DNA of 61,537 nt from Clostridia bacterium. GTDB taxonomy: Bacteria > Bacillota > Clostridia > Christensenellales > CAG-138. The DNA is taken from the NCBI GenBank assembly GCA_017435905.1, contig JAFSEB010000073.1, positions 1 to 61,537 of the forward strand. Direction: 5' to 3'. This document shows, piece by piece, positions 8,571 to 17,600 of this stretch. The notes beneath the pieces were generated by a model. It saw only the letters and a list, made by a program, of their open reading frames with translations. It did no database searches and was not told the origin of the DNA. Both the position numbers and the translations under genes were made by a program. Every line of letters starts with the position of its first letter. Positions within the stretch are counted from its first letter, which is position 1.

Positions 8571-9857
8571 TTATGCCTTCTTTGCTGCTGCCTTTTCGAT
8601 CAGAACGTATGCAATAAGAGAAACGACGATGCCGTTGATGGGCCCGATGAAGAAGGGCAGGTTCAGGAAGGAAAGGAAGGGGATGGTAGCGAAGGTGCCG
8701 CCGGTCATGCAGGCAACGAGAGCGCCGATGATGAGGGCGATCACACCGGGGGCATAAAAGCCGTCACGAATCTTGAAGTTTTCCACCTTGCCCTGACCGA
8801 TGATCCAGTAATCCGCAATGAGAACGCCCATCAGCGCAGGAACGATGGCGGAGAGCAGGCTCAGGAAGCCCTGGATGGAATTGAGGATGCCTACGGCAGC
8901 AAGAATTGTGCCGATGATGCCGGCGATGGCGGTGGTCACCTGGCTCTTCTTTTCATCCTGACCGAGCAGAACGGAAAGGGAAAGGCCGCCGGAATAAGCG
9001 TTGGAAACGTTGGTGGTCCAGGTGGCAAGAATGAGTGCCACAAGGCCGATCAGCGGCAGACCTGCGGTGCTGAGGAACACGCTGATATCATAAGAACCGG
9101 TGCAGATGGCAAGGATGGCGCCGAGCATCAGCACGACAAGACCTGCGGGAAGCACGCCCAGCACGGAGGATTTGACAACATCCTTGCGGCTCTTTGCAAA
9201 GCGGCAATAGTCGCCGGAAATGGCGGCGGCCACAACAAAGGAACCAACCGTCAGGCTGATGCCGGTCACGAAGCCGATGGGAGCTGCAGGCTGGTAGCCA
9301 ACAAGAGCGACACCGTTGCCGGAAGCAATGTTGTAGATGAGGGAATAGGCAAGCACCGCACCGAGAAGGGGAACGGCGATCCTGTTCAGCCACTTAAGAC
9401 CGCTGAAACGGAAGCAGGCGGTCAGCAGCATGATGATGCCCCAGACGACGGAGGAGAGCCATACGGGAATGTTGAGCCCCGTCATGCCGGCGATCATGGA
9501 GGAGAAGGAGGAACCGCATACAGCTGCCTGAATGCCGAACCAGCCGATGCAGGAAATGGCAAGAATGGTGCTGATGATATACTTCGCACCTTTTTCGCCG
9601 AGGGCGCTGCCGGCCATCACGGCGGTGGGAAGGCCGGTGTCACAGGCATGCATGCCCATGAAGCTCATGAAAACGCAGACCAGAACGTAGCCGATGATGA
9701 TCGCAAGGGCACTTTCAAAGAGGGGAAGACCGGCACCGATCATGCCGCCGATCATCAGCGCAGGAACGCAGATCATCGCACCGATCCACACCATAGTGAT
9801 GGAACCCCAACTCTGTCTTTCTTCTGCTTTGATTTCAAAACTGTTTTGTTTGCTCAT
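8571..9857 (-). CDS. NCS1-type (cytosine/purine/hydantoin) permease
   Basis: The 428-residue protein has about twelve hydrophobic segments and the family features of CodB/NCS1 permeases: GSITMVWIGAMICVPALMIG near the N-terminus, SISCIGWFGIQ-type helix 3, and SGDYCRFAKSRKD in the middle. It should import a nucleobase-like or hydantoin-like compound through the cytoplasmic membrane with sodium or protons. The start at 9857 is chosen for GGAGA 9 bases upstream; the longer frame includes the terminator of the upstream gene. Its position as first gene of the permease-DUF917-hydantoinase unit makes it the likely substrate importer. Confidence 0.85.
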   Translation of the reverse strand: MSKQNSFEIKAEERQSWGSITMVWIGAMICVPALMIGGMIGAGLPLFESALAIIIGYVLVCVFMSFMGMHACDTGLPTAVMAGSALGEKGAKYIISTILAISCIGWFGIQAAVCGSSFSSMIAGMTGLNIPVWLSSVVWGIIMLLTACFRFSGLKWLNRIAVPLLGAVLAYSLIYNIASGNGVALVGYQPAAPIGFVTGISLTVGSFVVAAAISGDYCRFAKSRKDVVKSSVLGVLPAGLVVLMLGAILAICTGSYDISVFLSTAGLPLIGLVALILATWTTNVSNAYSGGLSLSVLLGQDEKKSQVTTAIAGIIGTILAAVGILNSIQGFLSLLSAIVPALMGVLIADYWIIGQGKVENFKIRDGFYAPGVIALIIGALVACMTGGTFATIPFLSFLNLPFFIGPINGIVVSLIAYVLIEKAAAKKA

Positions 9858-9929
9858 AAAAAACTTTCTCCTTTGAAGAACTTGGCGTATTATAGCCCGA
9901 AAAGTCGAAGAAAGTATATGGCTGTGCGG

Positions 9930-9977
9930 CAGAAAAAAAGCACGGTTATTTGTCCAAAAGGACAAATAACCGTGCCC
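9930..9977 (-). terminator. Intrinsic terminator between pucR-like gene and permease
   Basis: Perfect 16-bp stem GCACGGTTATTTGTCC with loop AAAA, followed on the minus strand by a T7 tract. It separates the regulator transcript from the catabolic genes. Confidence 0.9.
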
Positions 9978-9993
9978 GTATGTTTGAATCTGT

Positions 9994-11571
9994 TTACATT
10001 TCGATCAGCCTTGTGATGGCTGCTGCCTGATAGAGAAAAGCGCGCTCCGGCTCCTTGCCGATCTCGTGCTCCAAAAGGGCTGCGATCCTGCCGAGCCTGT
10101 ACTTGATGGTATTCTTGTGGAGGAACAGCATTTCTGCGGTGCGGGCAACGCTGCCCTGCGCATCGAGAAGGAAGCACATCAGCGTCTTTTTCAGTTCCGT
10201 GCTTTCATTGCTTCCTTCAAGGGGAAGAAGCGGCTGCAGCGCCTGCTGCAGGGCATCTTCGCCCTCGTTTACCGTTTTGCGGCAGCGGGCGGCATATTTC
10301 AGTTCTGCCGATGTAAAGCATTGTAACTTTGGCCAAATGCGTTTTGCGTTTTTCAGGTGGTCCCGGTTCAGCAGGAACGCCCGGCGAACATCCGCCGTGT
10401 TCCGAAGGTGATGGCAGCGGCTCAGCGTGGCGTTGATGCCCTCTTCCGCCAGCTGCCTGATAAGGGATTCCCCGAGAAGAAAAGCGTTTTCACCCTGATC
10501 GGGCCAATCGAGGAAAGCGACCGCATAGCCGTCGTAATAGTCTGCCACAACGGTTCTGCACCGGGCAGATAAGGTGTCGCGCAGGAATGAAAGCGCATGG
10601 CGGTCAAAGAGCTCCCGCCCTTCATCCTCGCATTGCAGGACCCACATGGCGTGCATGGAGGCGACATCAATGCGAAACAGCTCCGCAAGCCTTCGCATTT
10701 TCATGGGTTCATCCCGAAGGATGGCGCGGACCAGCTCGGAGATCTGCACATCCGCATGGTGGCTGCTCCAAAGGTTGACCGCAAGGCGCACAACATCAAC
10801 GACCTGCAGCACCGTTTCCCTTGGAAGCAGCGTGCCGTCCTTGATCAGATACAGCTCCATGGAATCCTTCTTTTGCGGCTCAAGAGGGCAGCGCCACGCG
10901 CTTCTTTCCTTTGCAAGAAGAACGGGTGACATGACGGGCAGCTCCGGAATATCCTCAAGCTGCAGGGAAAGGGACATGGGCCATGCCGCCATGCCGAGAA
11001 GCTGCCTGCTGCGGTCCGCAAGAAGAAGGGAGCAGCGGAGCCTGTCACGCACAAGGCGCAGGACGGTATCCACCGTTCTTTGATGCTCCGGCAGGCGGGA
11101 GATCTGCGCCAAAACATCGCTGACAAGGGTAACGCTGGTGCTCTGATCGCGGATGATCGCTTCCATCACCTCGCATATCACTTCGCTGTAACGGAGGTCA
11201 AGCCGCTTTTCCGGCATCACGATCAAAACAAAATCCAGCTCGTCTGCAAGGTCAATGAGTGCCTGATCCACCTTCGGCATCAGAATGCCCACATAGTAAA
11301 GGATCATGCCTACTTCACCCACTGCGGCAAGGCGGCGGATGTTTGCGCACTGCTGCTCCACGTTGTCGGGAATGTTGGCGAAGGCGGTGATGACGATCTC
11401 GCTGCCGTAAAAGTCGATGTTGGAAAGGATCTCCTGCTGCAGATCGTTGGCATCCGCAAATTCCAGAACGGAAACGGAGGAAAGCACTTTGTTCAGGCCG
11501 CCCTTGCCCGCTGCGACCTTTGCGCCTTTCAAACAGGGATATTCGAGAATGTCGGATACTGTGATGCTCAT
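9994..11571 (-). CDS. PucR-family transcriptional regulator
   Basis: The 525-residue protein has an N-terminal purine-catabolism regulatory domain (ITVSDILEYPCLKGAKVAAG, followed by YVGILMPKV and the ELDFVLIVMP segment), a middle GGDEF-like domain, and a C-terminal PucR helix-turn-helix with GSVARTAEMLFLHKNTIKYR. PucR-type regulators usually activate purine, ureide or amino-acid catabolic genes in response to substrate. It lies immediately upstream of the permease/DUF917/hydantoinase genes on the same strand and is the obvious candidate regulator. GGAGGG sits 6 bases before ATG 11571. Confidence 0.88.
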   Translation of the reverse strand: MSITVSDILEYPCLKGAKVAAGKGGLNKVLSSVSVLEFADANDLQQEILSNIDFYGSEIVITAFANIPDNVEQQCANIRRLAAVGEVGMILYYVGILMPKVDQALIDLADELDFVLIVMPEKRLDLRYSEVICEVMEAIIRDQSTSVTLVSDVLAQISRLPEHQRTVDTVLRLVRDRLRCSLLLADRSRQLLGMAAWPMSLSLQLEDIPELPVMSPVLLAKERSAWRCPLEPQKKDSMELYLIKDGTLLPRETVLQVVDVVRLAVNLWSSHHADVQISELVRAILRDEPMKMRRLAELFRIDVASMHAMWVLQCEDEGRELFDRHALSFLRDTLSARCRTVVADYYDGYAVAFLDWPDQGENAFLLGESLIRQLAEEGINATLSRCHHLRNTADVRRAFLLNRDHLKNAKRIWPKLQCFTSAELKYAARCRKTVNEGEDALQQALQPLLPLEGSNESTELKKTLMCFLLDAQGSVARTAEMLFLHKNTIKYRLGRIAALLEHEIGKEPERAFLYQAAAITRLIEM

Positions 11572-11585
11572 GGGTCCCTCCGTGA

Positions 11586-12026
11586 TCTTTATGGCGACAT
11601 CATACCAAACGGGGATTTGTTTGGCAATCCTTGCGGGATTTGCTGCAGAAAAAGAAATGATGAAGGGGCGTTTTTGTTATGTGTGACAAAACTGCCGAAT
11701 CTGTCACGGTATATGAGAGCGTTTATCATGGTCTTTGAGAACCTTGACAATGCAATAGCGGTGCTTCGGATCACTGTGGTGCGTGAAAAGGAAAGCTTTT
11801 TCGTGCCGGATAATGAGACTTGCGTACCGTCACAGCTTATGCGGCTTGAGCCGCTGCACGCAATGAGTATGCCTCGCCATAGGAATGGGGAGCGGCAGAA
11901 TGCCAATGAGGGCCGGTAAGCCGTCCGAAGACCGTAAAAAACATGAAGACAAAACGCATAGCACCCTGATCTGTGCGGTACGCTAACCTAAATAAGAAAC
12001 TGTTACAGATGAAGGATGTGAATGAA
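11586..12026. other. Non-coding or decayed stretch between divergent genes
   Basis: This is about 440 bases between the pucR-like start and the YyaL-like start. It contains a small inverted repeat CCAAAC ... GTTTGG at about 11607-11626 that could be a regulator site. A plus-strand frame (about 11730-11919, MVFENLDNAIAVLRITVVRE) has no ribosome-binding site and no known relatives; it may be a relic. I see nothing else. Confidence 0.4.
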
Positions 12027-13969
12027 TTGAGCAATAACTTGCAGCACGAAACAAGCCCTTATCTGCTCCAGCATGCGGAAAATCCCGTCAACTGGTATCC
12101 TTGGGGAGAAGCAGCTTTTTCCCGGGCAAAGAAGGAGGACAAGCCGGTGTTTCTCAGCATTGGCTACAGCACTTGCCACTGGTGCCATGTCATGGCACAT
12201 GAAAGCTTTGAAGACAAAGAAGTGGCGGATCTTCTGAACCGGTATTTTATTTCCATCAAGGTGGATAAGGAAGAGCGCCCCGATATCGACAGCATTTATA
12301 TGGCGGTCTGTCAGGCGTTTACCGGCAGCGGCGGCTGGCCCACCAGTATTTTTATGACGCCGGATCAAAAGCCGTTCTTTGCAGGCACCTATTTTCCGAA
12401 AAACGGGATAGGCGGCATGATCGGTATGATGGATCTTCTTGAGATCATCCGCAAAAAGTGGGCAGAGGATCGCAGCGGTCTTCTTCGCCACGCGGATACG
12501 GTCATCGGCCATTTGAAACAGGGCGAAAGGAGTGCCGGCAAAGCCATATCTGACCCCGTGAAGGATGCGGTTTCGATCTACAAGCGGATCTACGACAGGG
12601 AAAACGGCGGCTTCGGACATGCCCCCAAGTTTCCAACGCCCCACAATATCCTGTTCCTTCTGAGCGTTTATGAACGGCAGGGCGATGCTAAGTGCCTTAA
12701 CATGGCGGAGCATACGCTGCTGCAGATGTACAGGGGCGGTCTCTTTGACCATATTGGCTTCGGCTTTTGCCGCTATTCCACGGACGAACAGTTTCTCGTG
12801 CCGCATTTTGAAAAGATGCTCTACGACAATGCGCTTTTGATCCTTGCTTACTGCAAGGCGTACAGCGTGACGAAAAAGGCTTTGTATCTTGAAATTGCAG
12901 AGAAAACCGCTGCCTACATCCTGCGGGAAATGACAGCCCCGGAGGGCGGTTTTTACAGCGCACAGGATGCGGACAGCGAGGGGGAAGAGGGAAAACACTA
13001 TCTTTTTACCGAGGATGAGATCCTGCGGATTCTGGGAGAAGCGGAGGGAAAGAAATTCTGCGGCCGTTTCGATATTACCGCATCCGGTAATTTTGAGGGG
13101 AAGAATATACCGAACCTTCTTCACAGCGATGCGGAGGAAGGATACGATGATGCTTTCCTTGAACGCATCCGCGCATACCGCAGGGAACGGACATCGCTTC
13201 ATCTTGATGATAAGATATTGACTTCCTGGAACGGCCTGATGATCGCAGCCATGTGCAGCCTGTACCGCATGAGCGGAAAAGAAGCATACCTGCAAGCGGC
13301 GAAGCAGGCAGAGCATTTCATCATGGAAAACCTGTCGGACGGCGACACACTGTTTGTCAGCTTCCGCGATGACAGACGGGGCGTAAGGGTTTTCTTGACG
13401 ATTACGCTTCCCTCGTTTTTGCCGAGCTCGCCCTGTACGGTGCTACCCTTGAACGGGGATTTCTGCAGCGGGCGGAGCGGTTTTGCCTGGCGGCAAACCG
13501 AAAATTCCGGGATGAAGAAAAGGACGGTTACTACCTTTACGGGACGGATAACGAGACGCTGATCCTGCAGCCGAAAGAGACTTATGACGGTGCTGTTCCC
13601 AGCGGCAATTCCTTGATGGCGTACAATCTGGTGCGGCTTGCACAGCTTACGGGCGGCGAAAAGTATGCATCCGCGGCGGCACATCAGCTTGATTACCTTT
13701 CGGGAGAAGCGGCGCGGTATCCTGCGGGACACGCCATGTTTCTTCTTGCGCTTCTTGATAAGGAAATGCCGCTGCCGAAGGTGACTGTTGTGCCGGCAGA
13801 AGAAACGATGGATGCAAAGCTGCCGCTGCGTTTCCCGTTGGATGCGGCGGTTTCGCTGCTCCGTGAGCCGACAAAAGAATATCCGCTCAAGGACGGAAAG
13901 ACCACCTTTTATATCTGCGCAAACAACAGCTGTCTGCCGCCGGTGAATGATCTTTCCGAGGTCTTTTGA
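12027..13969 (+). pseudogene. Thioredoxin-domain protein of the YyaL/DUF255 (spermatogenesis-associated 20-like) family, frameshifted
   Basis: The TTG at 12027 gives the usual family start ([20 protein letters not shown]), followed by NWYPW and the thioredoxin-like CHWCHVM motif at about residues 45-51. The six-hairpin glycosidase-like C-terminal part includes [11 protein letters not shown] and [14 protein letters not shown]. At about 13384 one base is missing: the first frame runs on to a stop at 13562 in nonsense sequence, while the -1 frame continues with [18 protein letters not shown] and reaches the natural end at 13969. Corrected length is about 650 residues, normal for the family, so this is a recent single-base lesion or a sequencing error. 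GAAGGA supports the TTG start. Confidence 0.8.
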
Positions 13970-14020
13970 CCTTTTGAACAAACTGCGGCGCCTTCGCATA
14001 AACTGGAGCGAGGTGATTGC

Positions 14021-14467
14021 ATGTATCATGACAGGGAACGCCCGGATGCGGCGGCATACCTTGTGGGTGGGAAGGATGCGCCGGATCTGACGGGCACAGT
14101 GCGGTTTTATCAGGAGGCGGGGCGTGTTCTTGTGGCAGCGGATGTGGAAGGGCTGCCACAAAACAGCGGGAGCGGCTTTTTCGCATTTCACATTCATGAA
14201 GGAAGCTCCTGCCTTGGAACCGGATTTCCGGAAACAGGCGGCCATTATAATCCGGGAAAAACAGACCATCCACACCATGCGGGGGATCTTCCACCGCTGC
14301 TGGCGTACCGCGGCCGCGCATTTCTCGCAGTGCGTACAGACCGCTTTCGGGTGCGCGATATCATCGGGCGCACAGTGGTGATCCACGGTGATGCCGATGA
14401 TTTCCACACACAGCCTTCCGGCAATGCGGGCATGAAGATTGCCTGCGGTGTGATCAGAAAAAGATAA
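14021..14467 (+). CDS. Cu/Zn superoxide dismutase-like protein, apparently cytosolic
   Basis: The 148-residue protein contains the Cu/Zn SOD signature: FHIHEG (His57, His59), GGHYNP (His75), HPHHAGDLP (His83-His86 with Asp89) and a final RTVVIHGDADDFHTQPSGN with the fourth copper histidine (His122). Cys64 and Cys142 are placed for the conserved disulfide. There is no signal peptide, unlike most bacterial SodC proteins, which are exported. Clostridial relatives of this kind are known and may have a metal-binding rather than dismutase role. GGAGCGAGG lies upstream of ATG 14021. It follows the YyaL remnant by 51 bases and is followed by a terminator. Confidence 0.8.
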   Translation: MYHDRERPDAAAYLVGGKDAPDLTGTVRFYQEAGRVLVAADVEGLPQNSGSGFFAFHIHEGSSCLGTGFPETGGHYNPGKTDHPHHAGDLPPLLAYRGRAFLAVRTDRFRVRDIIGRTVVIHGDADDFHTQPSGNAGMKIACGVIRKR

Positions 14468-14480
14468 GAAGCGGCACAAT

Positions 14481-14527
14481 CAAGACGACTTGTTTCGGGA
14501 TGATGACCCGGGCGGTCGTCTTTTTCT
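14481..14527 (+). terminator. Intrinsic terminator after the SOD-like gene
   Basis: AAGACGAC ... GTCGTCTTTTTC with an inner CGGG/CCCG pairing, just after the stop at 14467. Confidence 0.8.
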
Positions 14528-14555
14528 GTGCGGGTATCGTACCGTTGCTCATGAA

Positions 14556-14597
14556 AACGATGCCCGGAGGGGCAGATAGGCTCCCCGGGCATCCATG
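14556..14597 (-). terminator. Terminator of the cobalamin-riboswitch operon
   Basis: On the minus strand GATGCCCGGGGAGCC ... CTCCGGGCATC is followed by GTTTTC. It lies about 65 bases beyond the last stop codon (14661) and closely resembles the hairpin at 554-601. A second small inverted repeat (GGCACATG ... CATGTGCC) sits at about 14650-14675. Confidence 0.7.
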
Positions 14598-14660
14598 TTT
14601 GGAAAAAGGGTAACGCTCACCGTGCTTCCGTGAACGATGTGCTCACGAAGGCACATGCGG

Positions 14661-17600
14661 TCATGTGCCGCTTTCGTTTTCAGCGGGAAATACGAAGATC
14701 GCACCGTCGATATACTGGAGGACAAGGGAAACATCCATCATATTGACGGTACTGTCGCCGGAAACGTTTGCAGCGGCGATCGCCTCTTCCGTCAGCGCAC
14801 CGCCGTCAATGTACCGGAGCATCATGGAAACATCCGCCATGTTGATCTTGCCGTCGGCATTCAGATCGCCGTAGGAGACGGAAGGCGTTTCTGCCTCTTT
14901 CTCAACGGTGATACTGAGGGCGGCAAAGGGGGCAGGATATTCGATGCCGGCGCCCTCGTCCGTGTTCTGATACATCACATGGGGGAAGGTGAGGATAAAG
15001 TCCGAATCCTCCGCTGTGAGAGGCTCTTTGGAGAAGGCGATGTATTCCGTTACATCCAGACTGTTTCCGTTGAGATAGTGCGCTGTGACCTGAAGCCCCG
15101 TGCTGTCGAAGGTTTCGCCCTCCATATAGCTGCACTTTTCCGGCATTGCGGTGATCTCAAGGCTTTCAAAGGCGCTTCCCACTGCCATAAGGTAGGCACT
15201 GTCGTTCTTGAAATAGACGGTGCCATTCGCATCAATGATGGGACTGCAGATGGCATACTGTGCCTGATCGCCAACGGGTTCAAACAGGGAATATGCGGTT
15301 TGATAAACGGATGTTGTACCCTTATCGGAATAGGATTCTTCCGATACGATGCTTGCTTCCGTCTGCCCGGGCCGATCCTCAAGAACACGCAGCTTGCCCG
15401 GCGTATAGTTGTCGATAAAGTAGACGTAGACGCAGCCGGTATCGTCTTCATAAGCGTGTGTCAGCACGCCGCTTGTCTGCGGATATCCCTGTGTGCGGAC
15501 GGAGTAGGCGATTTCCCAGTTGGCGATATCGATCACCGTCAGGTTATGGCCGGAATAGGCACCGAACTGGTTCGTGCCGGAAACGCCCACATAGGCGCGG
15601 CCGTTGTAAACGGTGGGGGTGCAGGTGCTCATGGCAGGGGTTGATGCATCGGAAGAACCGTTGGAAAGCTTCAACTTTTTGATGCTTTCGATTTTGCCTG
15701 AATCGCTGACCTCCGCCTCAAAGAAGTAACCGCCTTTGTTGGTAAAGTAGAATTTCCCGTTTTCACAGGTGATGGAACACCTGATATCGCCCGGCACGCC
15801 GAGGGGAACGGCGTCAAGCAGTTCGCCCGTCAGCGGATCGAAACTCAAAAGCTTCGGATCGCCGCCAAGATAGCCGGAGGCGCCGTCATCCGTGCCGAGG
15901 AGAAGGTAGGTGTCTGTAACATAGGCACCTGCCCAATAGAAGCCGCCAAGACCGGTATAGCGCCATGTGGCAAGCTTTGCTTCATCGGCATCGGCAGGAT
16001 CTTCATCGGTAGCGGAAAGACAGACATAGTTGGCTTTGCTTGTCTCGCCTACCCAGAAACCGGTATAAACGTAACCGTTATGATACACGATGGGGCAGTT
16101 GGGCTGCCCGCCAAGCGGATCACGGTACAGCCAAAGGGGATCGAGGGTATCGGCGTTAAAGGCCTGAACCGTGCCGTCCGAAAGGCCGATGAACAGCATT
16201 CCGTTCGCATAGGTGGGCGTGTTGATAGCATAGCTGGAGGCACAGTGCATTTTGCCCGTGTCTACGATCTCTCCCGTTACGGTATCCACCTTGTAAATGG
16301 TCGTGCCGGCATAGGTGTAAAGGTAACCGTCCACAAGAATGGGGCAGCCGCAGGCGTTTTTGTCAAAGCCGTCGCCGATCTTCGTGGCCCAATAAAGCAC
16401 GGCTTCCTCATCGGCGATGGGGGATGGGACACTCACAACGGTATTGTTGCTGTCCGTTTTCCGCATATGCGGCCACGGGGAGGAAAGCTCACGAAGCGTT
16501 GTGTTTTCCACGGCCTTTTCAAGGGTAACGGACAGCGTGGCGGCGGTTTCGGGGGCGGTGTAGCTGCCGCTTACACCCACATAGCCCGACCGGGTCACGG
16601 TGTAGGAATAGCTGCAGCCCGGGGTGAGCGGATAAATGCCGTTTTCGGGAAGCACACGCTTGCCGTTCAGATCGTTTGTGAGGAACACGACGGCATCGGA
16701 AGGGGTAGTGGCTACGGTGACCGCTGCGGGATCGGTCTTGCTGACGGCAACGGTGTAATCCGTTTCTTCCGCAGTGCCATCTTCATGGCACACCCGAAGG
16801 GTGATCGTTTCGCTGTTCAGCGAGGGATCAAGGGGGATGGAAACGGAGGAAAGATCCTCAAAACGCACGCCGCCGATCATCAGATAATAGCCGCCGCAGC
16901 AGGGCGTTGTATCGGAATCGTTGGGGAATTCGGCTGAAAGGGTAAGGGATGTTTCTTCCCGGTTTACGGTGACAGCATATGCGGTCCTATCCCTGTCAAA
17001 GCTTGTGACGGCGTAGGAAGCATCGTAAAGCGTCAGCGCATCTTCACCGTCGCTGAGGGCAAAGGCGGTAAGGTGCAGTTTCCTTGCAAAGGTAAGCGCA
17101 TAGTCCTGATAGTAGGTAATGTCGTTTTGTGCGTTTGAAATGCGGAGCGTCACGCTGTTATAGAAGCCGCTTCTTGCAATGACCTGCGTCAGGATCTGTG
17201 AAGTGCCACTGCCGACGGGCTTTTTCACGGAGACGGTTTTTTGCACGCCGTGGGTGGCTGTATTGGTGGTCTGCGCACGGTAAAGTGCCGTTACGGTATA
17301 GTTGGAAGTCGCTTGCAGATAGGCCGTTGTATTGCAATCGGAAAGGGTGAATACATAGCTGTGATCGGCAGGGGAAAATGCGCTGTCTAAAGGATACTGC
17401 ACACGGGTGGCGGTGTTGCTGCCGTTATAAAGGGCGATATCCTGCAGCCAATCCTCCGCAACCGGCAAAGGGGCGTCTACAGTCAGTCCGCTTGCGGCGG
17501 TAAAGGTCTTTTCCGCATGATAATGGGTTGCCTTTGTGGAACGGCAGGTATAGCTTTCCCCGGGCACAAGGGCGTATTTGCCATCCACCGGCGCAATGAC

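Noticed and set aside
5818..10016. Very long plus-strand open frames (549, 409 and 501 residues) opposite the hydantoinase, DUF917 and permease genes
   Set aside because: They are antisense frames produced by high-GC codon use; they lack ribosome-binding sites and recognisable domains, while the minus-strand frames have both.
11080..11919. 279-residue plus-strand frame over the pucR-like start
   Set aside because: Mostly antisense to the pucR-like gene; only its last 60 residues are in the gap, with no ribosome-binding site.
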